Source of the DNA: Conus ventricosus
Lineage: Eukaryota; Mollusca; Gastropoda; Neogastropoda; Conidae
Length of the DNA: 64,000 bases
Reading direction: 5' to 3'
Assembly: GCA_018398815.1 (NCBI GenBank)
Contig: CM031611.1
Location: 84,888,824-84,952,823, forward strand
Shown here: one piece after another, positions 44,400 to 56,993 of the stretch
Position numbering within the stretch: the first letter of the stretch is position 1
Layout of the letters: each line of letters starts with the position of its first letter
Program-made: the position numbers and the translations under genes
Notes under the pieces: generated by a model
Database searches by the model: none
What the model was told of the DNA's origin: nothing
What the model saw: the letters and a program-made list of their open reading frames with translations, nothing else

Positions 44400-45480
44400 C
44401 TTTTTTAAAGACTGTTTGTGGTTTTCATATCTGGTTTTGGGAAATGGTTTTCATGATCCCCATTATTTTTTTTTTTTTCATTTTCTATGGCACAAAACCT
44501 GGTAAAAATGTTTGGGTTTGAAACCTTTTTTGTCCCATTTGGGGACCAAACCCCAAATGGGTACAATTACAAATTACAAAAACAACCCAGACAACAACAC
44601 AAATAAAAGCAAGAAAAATAGGAAAAGAAAAATCTATGGGATAACCCCCCATACAAAGGGAAAACTTTTAAAAAAAACATAGGGGAGAATTCTTCCCAAA
44701 AACCTAACAACTTCATTTCCAAAAGAACACAAACCCGTCCCAAAAAATTTAACAAAAAAACTGTCAAACTATCGTACTCATGAGCCCAACCTCAAAAACC
44801 CAATTGACGCATCCCAACCCAAAAAGAAAATCAACCCAGCAAAGAAGGGGGAAAAAAGGAAAAACTTTCAATTTCACCAGAAAGGACATGCCCCCTAGAA
44901 AAATAAAATTCCCTTTACAAAAACATTTTAACCAAAGGGTACTGTGAAAATCAGAAAAAGAAAAAGAAACACACATAGGGATCACGGGAAAAAAACTTCA
45001 AAAACCAGATATGCAAAACCCCAAAAATCAAATTTTTTTAAAAAAAAAATAAAAACCCCAAAAAGAATGAGCAAATATATCGGAAACCTTAAAGACGCAA
45101 AAAAACAAGCTAAAAATATTTCCTGGAAAAAACATAAAAAGAGCATCAACCAACCGCAAGGGTTTTAAAAAAGTGCAACCTAAGTTTTTAAATGAAAAAA
45201 AAGGGTTTAAACCCATCAACCACACTTACAAAATTTAAAAAACCAAAACAGAAATAGTAAAAAACTGCACATAAAAGGGAAAACGTTTGGGGTGAAAAAC
45301 ACCCAAAAAAAAAAACCTAAAAGCCCAAAAAAAAAAAACGGGGCAGCCCAAACCCCCACGGGGCAAACAACCGCAAACGGGAGCCCACACGCTATATAAC
45401 ATCAGCGGTGGGCAAACCAAAATCATCCTGATGACAGCGCAACACGCTCGAAACAAATTTGAAGATAGTTTTTAAGATTC
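44400..45480. pseudogene. Penelope-like fragment 3
   Basis: A minus-strand scrap (44,400-44,465, the DMQTTNS-type stretch) is followed by a plus-strand copy from about 44,540: IGENSSQ-like, TVKLSYS, KRKRNTHRDHG-type (garbled TYIG), MSKYIGNLKD, NGAAQTPTGQTTANGS-type tail, and the 3' GCTCGAAACAAATTTGAAGA. A-run errors are heavy. Same family as fragments 1 and 2. Confidence 0.7.
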
Positions 45481-45488
45481 CTCTTTTA

Positions 45489-45489
45489 A

Positions 45490-45540
<51 letters not shown>

Positions 45541-45571
45541 TATATATATATAGATATATATATATATATAA

Positions 45572-45602
<31 letters not shown>

Positions 45603-45640
45603 AAATAATATAATATATAATATATAATAATATAATATAT
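45489..45640. repeat. AT microsatellite
   Basis: Long (AT)n with short ATAATAT variants. Confidence 0.95.
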
Positions 45641-45642
45641 AA

Positions 45643-46290
45643 ATGGCAAATTCTGTCTGCGTGCGTGTGTGTGTCTGTGTACGCTATAGACTCAAAAACT
45701 GCTCAACCGATTGTAATGAAATTTGGCAGTTACGTCTGTTGTGACCCGAGGATGGTTTAGGCTAATCTCTAAGAAACAAAACCGTTAAAAACCGTTTAAA
45801 AAACTGTTATTAACGGTTTCAAAGACATCTTTTTCCTCTGCTTGTATATAATATATATCTAATATATAAATGGCAAATTCTGTCTGAGTGTACGCTATAG
45901 ACTCAAAAACGGCTCAACCGATTGTAATGAAATTTGGCAGGTACGTCTGTTGTGACCCAGGATGGTTTGGGCTAATCTCTAAAAAAATAAAACCGTTAAA
46001 AACCGTTAAAAAACTGTTATAACGGGTTCAAACACATCTTTTTCCTCTGCTTTTCATCAAATGGCCGTTGTGACATTGCACAGGTACAGGACTACTTCTC
46101 TAAAATGAGAACCGTTATTTGGCAGTTACAAAAACCGTTATTTATAACAGTTAAAACCCGTTAAAAACACCAAACCCTATAAAAGAAACTGTTTAGAACC
46201 CGATCTTCTTGAAATTTAGCAGGTACGTCTGTTGTGACCCAAGGATGGTTTTGGACTAATCTCTAAAAAAAGAAAACCGTTAAAAACCGT
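45643..46290. repeat. Tandem ~225-bp repeat, three copies
   Basis: Two copies of AATGGCAAATTCTGTCTG..CGCTATAGACTCAAAAAC..CTCAACCGATTGTAATGAAA start at 45,643 and 45,868. A third partial copy (46,075-46,290) keeps the TAGCAGGTACGTCTGTTGTG and AAAACCGTTAAAAACCGTTA parts. No frame. Confidence 0.75.
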
Positions 46291-46375
<85 letters not shown>

Positions 46376-46376
46376 T
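46291..46376. repeat. AT microsatellite
   Basis: (AT)n with a TTT interruption. Confidence 0.95.
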
Positions 46377-46561
46377 GCTGCCCTTGGCTGGCTGCTTGGG
46401 GGTGCTGTTGGATTCTTTTTTTTATCCTTGGTGGTTGGAAACACCGCAGAGTTGTGGACTGTGGTGTGTCTCTGTTTTGCACTGGGGGCACAGACGCAGC
46501 CAGCCGTGTCTCCCTGGTGGGTCCGATCCGGCGGACGCAGTGGGCAATGCAGATGGATGTG
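46377..46561. other. Unrecognised sequence left of Maverick C
   Basis: About 185 bp of mixed-composition DNA with no repeat or gene that I recognise. Confidence 0.5.
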
Positions 46562-46792
46562 AGAGAATGTAAATATGTTCGTTCACGACCACCCATCTTA
46601 TTTTGCACGAAAACCCCCATTTTCACATGCAAATCACGTCCATCACATGTCAGTTTTGGCCATATTAACACCCGTTTCACAAAAAAATTAACACCTCAAA
46701 ACCGCCAAATATTGACGTAATCAGTACATTGAAACGGGGGTTTCCGTGCAGAATAATATGGGTTATCGTGAACGAACATATTTACATTCTCT
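46562..46792. repeat. 231-bp palindromic repeat, left of copy C
   Basis: Begins AGAGAATGTAAATATGTTCG and ends with the inverse. About 60-bp arms nearly match (AGAATGTAAATATGTTCGTT..). Fifteen bp from the stop of protein X, as in copy A. Confidence 0.85.
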
Positions 46793-46807
46793 AAAGAGAT
46801 ATAAAAA

Positions 46808-47520
46808 TTAAGGGCTTACAGTACGCTCTTCTACTTCCAACACCATTAATAAATGAGAACAAACAACTGGCTCTCCATTTTGGTTAGTTATTTTTACATC
46901 TAATGAGTTTATAGGTCCATTAATTAATTCTTTAAATTGACTGTTTTTTCCAACTGAGATTAATCGATAATCGCAAAACCCTGCCCTAGTTGATGGCAAA
47001 ACCTTTAGAACTGTAGATGGATAGCCATCAAATAAATTAGCTTCTGTTTTTAACTGTTGTAAATGAACATACAAAATTGGGTTCACGAGAAAATCAGAAG
47101 GTTTATTACCTTCAAATTGATAAACATCTTCTCTTGTACTAAATCTATAAGCTCTGTCACTACTGTGAAAGCCTAAGATTTTAGCCAGGCCCTTAGGGAA
47201 AGTATACTCCCTTCTTTCTTCTAGTGGAAAATTTACAGTAATTCTGAGGTTTGCTTCGTTAATTGTTAACAATAGGCCAAATTTGCTAAGTACTTCTTAA
47301 AGAACAAAAGTTTGTAATAACCATCAGGTATTGCACATTAGGTTAATTTGATTGCGCCACCTAGTTACTAATATTATCCGTATTTTAAAGCCCCTTCAGA
47401 TATGTTAAACCATTAACTTTAAAATCCAATTTTCTTTAAGAGCAATCCCACAACTCCCCGCGCCCAATTGACACTGTGGTTACGAATAAGAACACCCGCT
47501 CGTTTTGCTTGTTATATATA
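46808..47520 (-). pseudogene. Maverick protein X (copy C)
   Basis: The C-terminal 154 residues are open (46,808-47,272: MLTINEANLRITVNFPLEER, GLAKILGFHSSD, FDGYPSTVLKVLPS, ending VSP). The first 80 codons are broken by indels (47,273-47,520). Best preserved copy of this half of the family. Confidence 0.75.
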
Positions 47521-47567
47521 GATGAACATCCTTATTTTATAACTATTTAAAAAACTATGGATAAAAA

Positions 47568-48750
47568 AGGAATCTTTTAAAATATAACGAAAGTGCTTAC
47601 TTCCAATGTAGGGGCGTTTATAATCCCAATATTTAGACTTCAGCAATCTCACCATTGCCCAGTAGATAATCATATGGCTTCCAAGTCAGACTTGTAAATC
47701 CACTAACTAGATTTTAATCCGCCAATAAATAATGAAAGAGTACCAATCAGCTTGGTCATCCCCACCCTATGGATTTTTAACAGAATCAGTTAAATTTTGC
47801 CATTTACTGCGCAACTACTGGCATGCGGTGTTTCATACTCCAACCAGTTAAACCATCCTAATCTTTTAGTAAGGTCAGTAAATAACTTTCATGTGTAATA
47901 CCCAGTACAGGCGAAATACTAAACTTGATCTAAATGTAATCCTCCCTAACGACAACGCGTTTAAAAACCCATTCAACATCAGCCCAATTGGACAATAATG
48001 CACATGAAAGAATATCTGCAATGCGAATTAACATTTAATCCTCACCTGATTTTAGACAAAAGTTAGACCGCAATCATTGGTTAGGCACATTGTATGTGGG
48101 GGGTGGTAAAGAGATAATATACTTTTTACTACTGGCCTGGACCTAACTCTTTTCCAACCAGACCAAACAAGTTCGATTAGGATTCCATAGAACAAAAACA
48201 TCCTAATGCTTGCAACATTTATCTTAGATAAAGTGAAGGCTTAACAATGCCAGGAGTGCAAAGACTTAATGACTCCATAAGACATATGTTTGGTGTCCTA
48301 TTAGGACACAAGCAACAGACCAAGTCCTAGCATAGTAGATCAGTCTACAGGGTTTGAGCGCTAGAAAACCATTTTAGCTAATTTAGATGATGCTATTAAC
48401 TCTGCTGTTGATTTTGTCCCCTGCCAGACATACAAAGGTATCAAGACGTTCTGCACATGCTAGGTCAAAGTTGACTTTGTTGTAGGTCATGGATTATACA
48501 ATGCTACCCTCTGACCTTAGACACAGATTGGCATGATACAGGAATATACAATGAAATCCTCATAGCAGGGAGACGATCAAACTTAGGGCCCAATCAGGCT
48601 TAAACACAAGCCTGCACCACCATTTTAAAGAAAGTCCCTAGCCCTGAAGAAAGCGATCTAGTATTAAGCGCCCCCAACAGCCAGAAAAGCAGCCAGAAGC
48701 ACACCACCTGTTAATCACCTCGCATCTGAACAGTCACACTAGCAAAAAGC
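47568..48750 (+). pseudogene. Protein g2 (copy C), start lost
   Basis: Collinear with 1,535-2,720. The ATG present in copy A is missing (AAAAAAGGAATC). About one indel every 30 bp. DSIR-type block near 48,270. Confidence 0.65.
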
Positions 48751-50066
48751 AGCCCTTTTGTGTTTTAACCTTACTGGATTAGCCAACTTTAGTTTTCCAC
48801 TAAAATTAATCCAGCAGCTAGCACTCCTAACGTCCATCAGATGGTCAGCCATTTTAACCAGCAACTTGCCTATAGTAGACATAACCCCAACTAAAACAAC
48901 ACTGCCTATTATGCCAGCAGAGCATCAAGCGCTTTTTTTTTTTTTTTTTCTTGTGGGGGGTCAAGCGCTTTGGCAGCTTAGCTTCTTTAATAGGTTTGCT
49001 AGATGATGCAATTTTTTCTAATTCCAACTTTTACCAGGCTGAGGGCGTTGGGGGCGCTACTGGCCCTGTTGGCGCAACTACTCTTAAAGCATAAACGAGT
49101 GTAGAGATAGCAAACCCAACGGCTGTTAACATACTAACTATTGAATCCCCTGTTCTCTGAACAGAGTCCTTATTCTTCAAGCTAGCGTAGTGGTTTTCAT
49201 AAAGTATACTGTTTATAGTTTTCCTCTTCATTCAGCTTGTTTGGGATCATGCTGCGCTCTGTTTAGTAGACACACTTCTAAGCTTGGCTGCCCTTTGTCG
49301 CATTAAATCCTGTATTTTCTGCTGTATTCTACCTTTTCTTCTCGCCCTAAATTGTTATCATCTGCATCAGCCAGTTTAATTTTTTCTCTTCTATCTCATC
49401 CTGATCCAGCTCAATAAGTTTTCCTAAATTGTTTGTTAGTTCAACCCATTATGACTTTTAGACGCTATAAGGCCCCAGGATTTTCACTCAAAGGCAAGTG
49501 AGACATCGCCCAATTGTTTCTAATGTTTTTCTTACTGTTTCCTCATTAAAACTCCGTCTCAATTTCTGTTGTCCGCCGCTTCAGCTGTTCTTGGTCCAAA
49601 TCTTGAAAAGAGGTCATTTCTATTTTCAGATCGTGTGGGCAACCTTTGCACTAGGTTTGTAAACGACTAAACAGCCTCAGAGCTTAAATCTTCAATCAAG
49701 TCAATGTCTTTATTGTCAGCAACAGGGAGTTTTTCCAAGAATTGTTGCTTGTTTAAAACTGGGTGGGGGGGGTGGTTTTGGTTTTTTTCGTAAACCCGCA
49801 CAAGGTCCCTCTTTACTGGTTCTATAATTCAAATGATTATCTTTATCTATCTCAAAAATTGGAAATCCCTAAGCGCTTCTGGTTTGCTGCTCGCCCCATA
49901 TGGCTATATAATGATTCAATTCTATCTAGCAATAACGTATTTGATGTAATCCTACTTCCTTGGTCCACTGCCACTCCTTCAATTTCTCATCTACTGAAGG
50001 TCCCCAATTGTGTTTCATCTTCTTCTTCTTTCAGGAAGGATCAGCACGTCATTAATCTTCAACCAT
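48745..50066 (-). pseudogene. Coiled-coil/membrane protein (copy C)
   Basis: Match to 2,712-3,927 and 26,718-27,905. The open stretch 49,031-49,231 covers the hydrophobic region (TAVGFAISTLVYAL). A run TTTTTTTTTTTTTTTTTTTC with GGGGGG at about 48,935-48,960 is a small insertion inside the gene. Confidence 0.65.
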
Positions 50067-50109
50067 ATTTTTTTATTTATAATTTCCTTTTTTGTTTATA
50101 ATAAAAAAA

Positions 50110-51402
50110 ATGAACTCATACGGCTGTGACCTCGATCCCTACAGAAAAGAGAAGGAACCCCATGGTGTAAAAGGTATAAGGCAGACTGTAATTAGTGTCA
50201 ATACTCCCCAACAGTTCACCAGGACAAATTAATCATTAGTTCCCTGATCTTGGCGCTGACGATGTTATAATGCCAGGCACAGCAAACCTATCATTCAAAA
50301 TAGATATTACATCGGCAGATCCTAATGCTACTGTTTTGCTAATTTAGGCAGGTTATCATTAATCATATATAATTAAACTGATGGAAAACGGTGCCGTTTT
50401 ACTAGGCGAGGCAGACATTTTACCCTCCTATTCTGATCTATGGCTGCCTAAAAAAGAAAGAAAAGAGAAAGTTTATCAGGGAATTACAAAGCCCAAACGC
50501 CTCCAAGCACAGCTTAAAGCGGGGGGAATTCTAGAATGATGTTGAAAGATTAGGCATAGCAGAAGCAGTTGGCAACATGATTAGACACATAGCCATATTA
50601 CCAAGGTGCAACTAAAAAGAAAAAACTTACTTATGAACTGACATTTATCCTAGCAGCTGCTGCCGTTCTGTCCCTGAAGATCCTTTAGCTAAATACGCGG
50701 TTAGTCACCTTTCATTGATTTTGATTTTGTAAATAACTCCGGGACTGCCAAACAATCTTTAAACCCAGTATAAAAAAGTAAAACGGTTATTATTATGAAA
50801 ACGTTTGTGCACGCCATTACAGAAAAATTAGAAACAAGCGAGACAACTCTCTAGAACATAATCACATCAGTCTCTGAAGTCTATAAAAAGGAATTTTGTT
50901 CTTGTTTTACTGAAGAAACAACTCTTTAGAAGCTGTAGCTAGAATCAAAGAGTTTTATAATCCAACCAATTGAGATGGTTGACTGTGTAATACATGGCAA
51001 GTCTGATCGCTGTATTCAGGGCCGGACCTTATACCCCACCAACACTTTGATGAAATAAGAAAGTTTTCGCTTGGAGTAGGCAAAGGATCGGCTTTGATCG
51101 GTATGTAAAAAACTTCGCCTTATGAAGTAAGACACGAAGACTACTTAATAACTAAATATGGGATGTGGCTGGATTTTAAGATCAACATTTGACAACAGAT
51201 TGTTTTGGGAAGTGGGAGAAAGGATAGCGCAAGATGGGTATAACAATAAATATTCACAAGAAAGCAGACGGAAACGGTCCAATTAATAAAAATGCACTAT
51301 GTTTATGGTTTGTGATGCTCAGTTAAACATTGAAAAAACAGGCTAAAAGAACGTGGCTTTGAAAATGCAGAAGAAATAGTTCTAATAAAAACAGATGGAT
51401 AG
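50110..51402 (+). pseudogene. Candidate major capsid protein (copy C)
   Basis: Starts MNSYGCDLDPYRKEKEPHGV-like after TTTATAATAAAAAA. Many indels; the stop TAG overlaps the ATPase start by 8 bp as in copy A. Confidence 0.6.
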
Positions 51403-51995
51403 CTTGAAGTTCTGTGCCAAGAGATCCGCATCTGTTCTCTATCTGGCGGGATTACTGGGTGTGGGAAACCTTCTTCGTTCTTGATTTGTTTACAAACAAT
51501 ATACAGGTTTCATTTACGAGCACATGTTATATTCTGCACAACCATTAAGCACAACAAGTCTTACAAAGGTAAGGGAAGTTTATTTTGGACAGACGATAAT
51601 ATTTATCGTTGATCCAACGACAAACTGAGTCGACTGTTCTAGAACTTACTATAGACTATTGAGGAACGAAACACTGTTTTATTATTGATGACTGTTTCGG
51701 CTGAACGAGACATTGTTAAAAAAAAGAAAGCTCTGTCAAAGCTAGCGTTTAGCGGCCGATCACGCCTTAGTTTCTGTGTGGTGTGGCTCCTTACTCAAAA
51801 TATAATGCCTGTCTTAAAAGACTTTAGATCGTCAGTTAACATCGGTTGAAATATTTTACACTAAGGCCAAAGATAGTTTTGAAGAATGTTTAAAGTAAAA
51901 TTATTATAATAGGGGAAGGGAACAAAGAATGAGCAAAAAAAAGAAAGAGCAGTAGAAAAAATCTAAGCCAGGCTAAGCCATTCTTACGGACTGAC
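51395..51995 (+). pseudogene. Packaging ATPase (copy C)
   Basis: Start ATGGATAGCTTGAAG keeps the base lost in copy A. Walker A (GITGCG-like) near 51,455 and Walker B IIDDC near 51,690 are readable in shifting frames. Confidence 0.75.
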
Positions 51996-52084
51996 CCTCC
52001 ATCATACGTTTGTTTATTATAATTTGTTTTATTATTGATTGCTTATAATAATTTGTTTATTATAAGTTTTATATTAATAAAAGA

Positions 52085-52925
52085 ATGTCTCGGGGGGGCC
52101 AGAATCAAAAGCGGAGCTAGCTCCTAAATGCAACTGCAGTAGAGCTAAAAGACCTAGCCGACACAACCGAGTTCGATCTAATTAGAGTGTCCAGGAAATG
52201 TTTATGGATTTGAGTACACAGACGACGGGTTTACAAACGAACAGACATTGAAGACAAAAAACAAGCAGCAGTACCACCCAGAAGAGATAAGAAATATTTA
52301 AGGGCAAACGATTTGCAAACCGCCGAATACAAACTTTCATAAAAGAGAGAAATGCTTGGGCCGTTGCTTCCTGAAATTGCTTGGAATTTAAAGTTTGAAC
52401 TACGAAGTCCCAATTAAAACTTTGATAAGGAAAACAATTTTAGAAGGCTTGAATGCGAGGTCCCTTCTTGTTAGTCCCTGGATCCAGGAACACAACAAAA
52501 AAAACAGATTAAAAATAACTTGGCAGGGTTCTGAATTTATGCTACGAAAAGAAGTCTTAAGCTGAAGTGGGGAATGCTCACCGTCGGCTTAGAATTTAAT
52601 CCAAAGCTACTGACTGCCGCTACCTAGGCAAATGACGAAGATTTTTCGCTTAATATATGACTCCGAGGAGGGCGATACTAGTTTACCAAACATACGTTAA
52701 ACAGAGGCATACAAATAAAGGCTGCAAACTTGGATGCTCCTCGTAGGCTTGGCATTGCAATTAAACTTAAAAACGGGGACAAAAAAACACCCATGTATCA
52801 TCTGACAAGTTTACTAAGATTGGTTACAAAGACAAACTAACGGTACTTGACTTTATTTCAATTAAGTATGTTGATTTATTTCGTTTTACTCTCTAATGAG
52901 TGCCTGTCAGAAGGATTAATAAGAA
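52085..52925 (+). pseudogene. MSRGP protein (copy C)
   Basis: MSRGGPES-like start after ATATTAATAAAAGA; collinear with copies A and B, heavily frameshifted. Confidence 0.6.
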
Positions 52926-52977
52926 ATAAGCACAATATTAATTTTTAAAAATAATCCTTAATTTAAAATGCATGTGT

Positions 52978-53540
52978 CAATCAGTTTAGATTAAAGCAAA
53001 TTAACTGAACTTCAAAAGGAAATAGAAAAGCGACATGGATTAAGTATAGAGTTACTAGGAAGGAATATGCTAAAGCTTTTAAATACCCTTTCCTTATGTA
53101 ATTACTGGTTCATTCGCGTGGCAAGCGTAAGTGCAGGATCTAGTGTTGCTGTTTTAGCCACCGGGGTTGGGGCTCCATCCTCTTTAGCATTAGGGGGGGG
53201 GAGCCTTGTTTAGGTTAGTGCTATTTCTATGATTGTAAGTGCTATTTGTAAAAAAAAAGAACTCCAAAAATACAGAAGCACACAACTGCAATTGTTGCCC
53301 TAAGCATCAGCAAAACTTTGTCATTAAGATAAAGAATAAGCAAATCCAATACAGGATGAAAACATTACAAGAACGAAAGAATTTGGATAAGCTTATGGCT
53401 GATGGTGAGGATTATAGGCGACAGAAAAATTGAACTACAAAAGGAGTGGAGAAGACTTTTAAACTTTCACGACAGTAGATCACTGATGCAATAAACAGAA
53501 CATTGAAAAAACAACACTGATCAGTTAAACCAAAAAAGAA
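52978..53540 (+). pseudogene. Protein g7 (copy C)
   Basis: Coiled start, then SVSAGSSVAVLATGVGAPSS. It keeps about 40 bp (53,075-53,115) that are missing in copy A but present in copy B, showing a deletion in copy A. Ends beyond the ITDEEF-type helix. Confidence 0.6.
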
Positions 53541-53589
53541 CCAAAAAAAATAAGTATAGCAAAAATAAACACTATTTATTTGTTAACTC

Positions 53590-54549
53590 ACTGTGTTTGG
53601 CGGGACAACTAGCAGCTCTTCACAACAACCGAACTTTAGGGCAGGCATACATTAGACGAGAGGGTTTCTCATAAATAAAATACGGGTGGGTCTGTATTCA
53701 TAATTCGCTCAACTTCATATACAACTAACGCCTTCCATATAGGATCTGTAGCTCTAATTCTAACATCGCTTCTGCTCTCCAGGAGCATACAAGTATCTAC
53801 TTTTAATCCCCAAAACGGCAAGAGTTTTTGATACCTGATGGTCTTCAGTAAAGCTATTTTTTTTTTAAATTTGTATTGCATTCACTGGATTTAAGTCCAG
53901 TGCTTTAAATTCTTCATTGTTCATGGCACGAAAGACCTGCTGGCAACCACCTAACCCATTCTGTGTTAGGGCGTACTGTCCATAATATCTCTGTGATATT
54001 GATATAAACAGGCGTTTCAGCAAGATTCTTATTAAAGTTTTCTACTAGGGGTGCCTGTGATCGACTGGGATGCCTGGGATCCCTCACTTAACTGTAACAA
54101 GATGTTTAAAAACAGCTGATATTACAGCGACCTAAAAACTCATTTCATCAACCAACTGGATCATCCTAGGATACTAAATGGTCCCTCGCATGTATATTTT
54201 TGTAAATCCACAGCCACAGCAGTTGAAGCTGTATCCGTCAAGGCTCAGCGTCTTTGTATCTTGAAGCACATGTCAACAACTGTCAGAGCATACTAAACTT
54301 TTTCTTCTAACTTTGTCATGTGGAAGATACAGTAAGCCCCATTTGGGGGGTTTGTCATTGGGAACTGAGGTTAACAAATCTAGGCCTTATTTTTCCCTTT
54401 TGGGAGCAGGCAAATATTTTGCCAAATTGCCTGTTTTGAAACCCCAGTCTTTCGCATCTGATTCAGACACTCTAGCAGCTTTACTCAGTTTTTTCAATAG
54501 CAGTCTTTCCTTTCCAATATCCTTTAGGAGAATAATATATTTTATCCAT
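53590..54549 (-). pseudogene. Retroviral-type integrase (copy C)
   Basis: Starts MDKIYYSPKGYW. The VENFNKNLAE block is near 54,030 and VRIRATDPIWKALVVYEVER is open at 53,669-53,881. The VDD/first-Asp region (54,170-54,300) is frameshifted but alignable to copy A. Inactive. Confidence 0.8.
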
Positions 54550-54564
54550 TTTTAACTATCTTTT

Positions 54565-55000
54565 TATTTACACTTAACGAAAATTTTTTTTTAGATTGTT
54601 TGTGCAAAATATAGATTGCTCCCATAGACCCACAAAAAAACCAATTTCTGCTTTTTCTGTTCTTCTGATGGTTCATAAAAGTCAGACAGTTCTGGCGGGG
54701 GTGATGTTAGAAACTTCTTTCCTGTCACTAAGTAAATACTCATTCATTGCCTCATCAACGTCTGTAAATGTGTGCTCTGCATTTCCCTTTTCCCCTTAAC
54801 TTTTTTATAATAAAGTCTAAGTGAGCAATTCGCCTTTTCTCATAAGCGCTCTTGCCTTGGCTAAATCTTCCATTGCCCTTGTTTTTGGCCGTTTCTCTCT
54901 CTTCGTCGGACCGCAATTTACTAAACATATAATTTGCTTCCAGAGAAGGCCAAGGCATTAACAATAGCCCCCCTCCTACCATCATAACTACTTCCGCCAT
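54565..55000 (-). pseudogene. Small membrane protein g9 (copy C)
   Basis: 81 open residues from MAEVVMMVGGGLLLMPWPSL (54,755-55,000), including FSKLRSDEERETAKNKG; the C-terminal membrane part follows in other frames to about 54,565. Retains the start codon lost in copy A. Confidence 0.65.
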
Positions 55001-55024
55001 CTTTTATAAATCAATATTTTCTAG

Positions 55025-55261
55025 ATTAATCTTTCTATGAACTAACATTTCTGGATAATCCCCTGTGTAACAAGAAGTCTTTTGAGGCAATCCCTGCAGA
55101 AAATTACAACTAAAACCCCTTAACAACATCCTCAATGTTTTAACCTTCCTAGGTCAGCCGGCTTCTTTTTAAAACATGTTTTTTGCTAACACGCTATAGC
55201 TATACTAAAGCCGCTAATTCCAGCAGAGTGGTAAATCGTGTTGAAAATCTTTTTTTCACTC
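55025..55261 (-). pseudogene. Small hydrophobic protein g10 (copy C), start lost
   Basis: Aligned with 8,760-9,002; the start codon position reads TTG. Body disrupted by indels. Confidence 0.5.
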
Positions 55262-55264
55262 AAC

Positions 55265-55503
55265 TTTTTAAATTAACTAAAAAAATAATTAAAATAATCA
55301 TAATACGAAAGACTGTCTATGTGCTTTTTAATCAAAATAATCTTTTGTTGTTAAAGCTAAAAAAAAAAGTTGCAACTAGTTTTGGCGAATCTTCTATCTT
55401 TTCCCCCTGTGGGCGGTTTTATTCCTAACAAACATTTTGCAAGGGTTGAATAAACTATAACGCCAACGATAGGCACTGCATAATTAACCAACGTTAAACT
55501 CAT
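55265..55503 (-). pseudogene. Small membrane protein g11 (copy C)
   Basis: Starts MSLTLVNYAVPIVGVIVYST, identical there to copy A; frame lost after the ED turn. Divergent from g12. Confidence 0.65.
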
Positions 55504-55546
55504 GGTTTTAAAAGTATTATATTATTTTTTAAATTTCTTTTTAAAA

Positions 55547-55985
55547 ATGGATTGTGACGAACTATTAAAGTGTGAGGAGCAAGCAGATACTCCGTAGACC
55601 ACTGTCATAAAGAAAGATTATATTTTCTGGCCGCTTGTGGAAAAACTAAACAGTATTTAGGCACTGAACTAAGTATTGAACAGATTCAGCAATTGTCTAC
55701 ACAGACATTGAAAAGTACTACCCAGGTTTCGAAGCGCACTAGGGTCAAAAATGGTTAGATCAGTGGGGCAGACAATGATTAGCCTATATGCTAAGTTAGT
55801 AAGTAAGATTGCGCCAGTTGAAATTCAGAAGAAGATTTAAAATACGACTTATCACAAGATCCGGTTTTAAAAACAAGTCACTGAAACTCTTGCATGTGAC
55901 ATGTGTTACAGATTTTGGGATATGCTATGTCCATTCATCATGGGGTTAATTACTTTTAATCATATTAATTTTTGATCATATTAAA
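55547..55985 (+). pseudogene. Protein g12 (copy C)
   Basis: Fullest copy of this lineage: MDCDELLKCEEQAD, LGSKMVRSVGQTMISLYAKL, ACDMCYRFWDMLCPFIMG. Two or three frameshifts. Copy A lost its middle. Confidence 0.6.
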
Positions 55986-56455
55986 TTTAATCGTAATAAA
56001 AAAAATTTAGCGATTCGGAAGAAGAAGACGCCACAGGGCAGTCCGCAGGAACAAGTGAATGTACCGCAAGTAAATGTGCCCCAAGTGAATGTACCGCAAG
56101 TGAGTAATGTTACTAAGGTTAAAAATCCTGGACGTGTTGAGGCGGGGCGTAAACTGGCTGAATGGAACAAAAATGAGAAAATCAAACCAATCCGCAAAAC
56201 AAAAATTATTAGATAGTAATACAGCATCTCCACCAAACAACAACACAATTATCAACAACAACACAATTAAACAATAAGACGTATCATTATGTATTGGGGG
56301 CTGCGCCGTTGTTGGTGTTTTTTTTCATACAAATACTTTAAAACCATACCAACAACAAAGCCGCAAGCCCCCACAGTAAAAGAAGAAAAGCTGCCTTCTG
56401 CAAAAAAAGAGGGAACCTCCCTGCCAGTAGATCCATTTTCTATGGAATAGTTTTT
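55985..56455 (+). pseudogene. Protein g13 (copy C)
   Basis: VPQVN-type repeat (56,045-56,105), KNPGRVEAG, LAEWNK, and a broken membrane segment. As in copy A followed by the AAGTAC repeats. Confidence 0.55.
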
Positions 56456-56456
56456 A

Positions 56457-56519
56457 AGAACTAGATAAAGTACAAGTTAAGAACTAAATAAGTACAAGTT
56501 AAGTTAGTTATAGAAAGTA
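56457..56519. repeat. Start of subterminal AAGTAC repeats (copy C)
   Basis: Matches 9,911-9,980 and stops abruptly at 56,519, where homology with copy A ends. Confidence 0.75.
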
Positions 56520-56993
56520 ACAGCCATGTTTCCTTCGTTCTCCTTTTTTCCTTTCATTTTCCTGCCATTGTTTACACAAAATCAAGAAGTTACCCGAAAA
56601 TGAATGTAAATTAACAAGGACTGTGCAAACTTGTCTCCTCCAATTCAAGAACTTTTTCTAACTCAGAATCCACGCTGTCTTCTGAAACTGCAGCTATATT
56701 TTGTGCCATATGCAAACACTTCTCTTGCAGAAAAAGCGCCACACACACCTTCACAGCACAGCCTCCAATGTAAAATGGCAGGGCGGCTCTGGCCTTACCC
56801 GGCCAAAATGACGTCATACTCCCTGCCGATTGGTTGAGCCTGCACGCGTGATGGGCGAGCTCCTGTGCAGTGGAGCATGCAAGAAACAATGGCGGCGTTC
56901 AATATTAATTGCAGCCAGTCTGGCAGGCCGGCAGGTTGTAAACAAACAGGACTGCTAAACCATATAAATTTTTAGTTGATTTCATGTTCTCAG
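56520..56993. other. Unrecognised 474 bp between Maverick C body and right palindrome
   Basis: No homology to the rest of the window. An open frame of 92 codons on the minus strand (56,611-56,889) is unconvincing. Confidence 0.5.
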
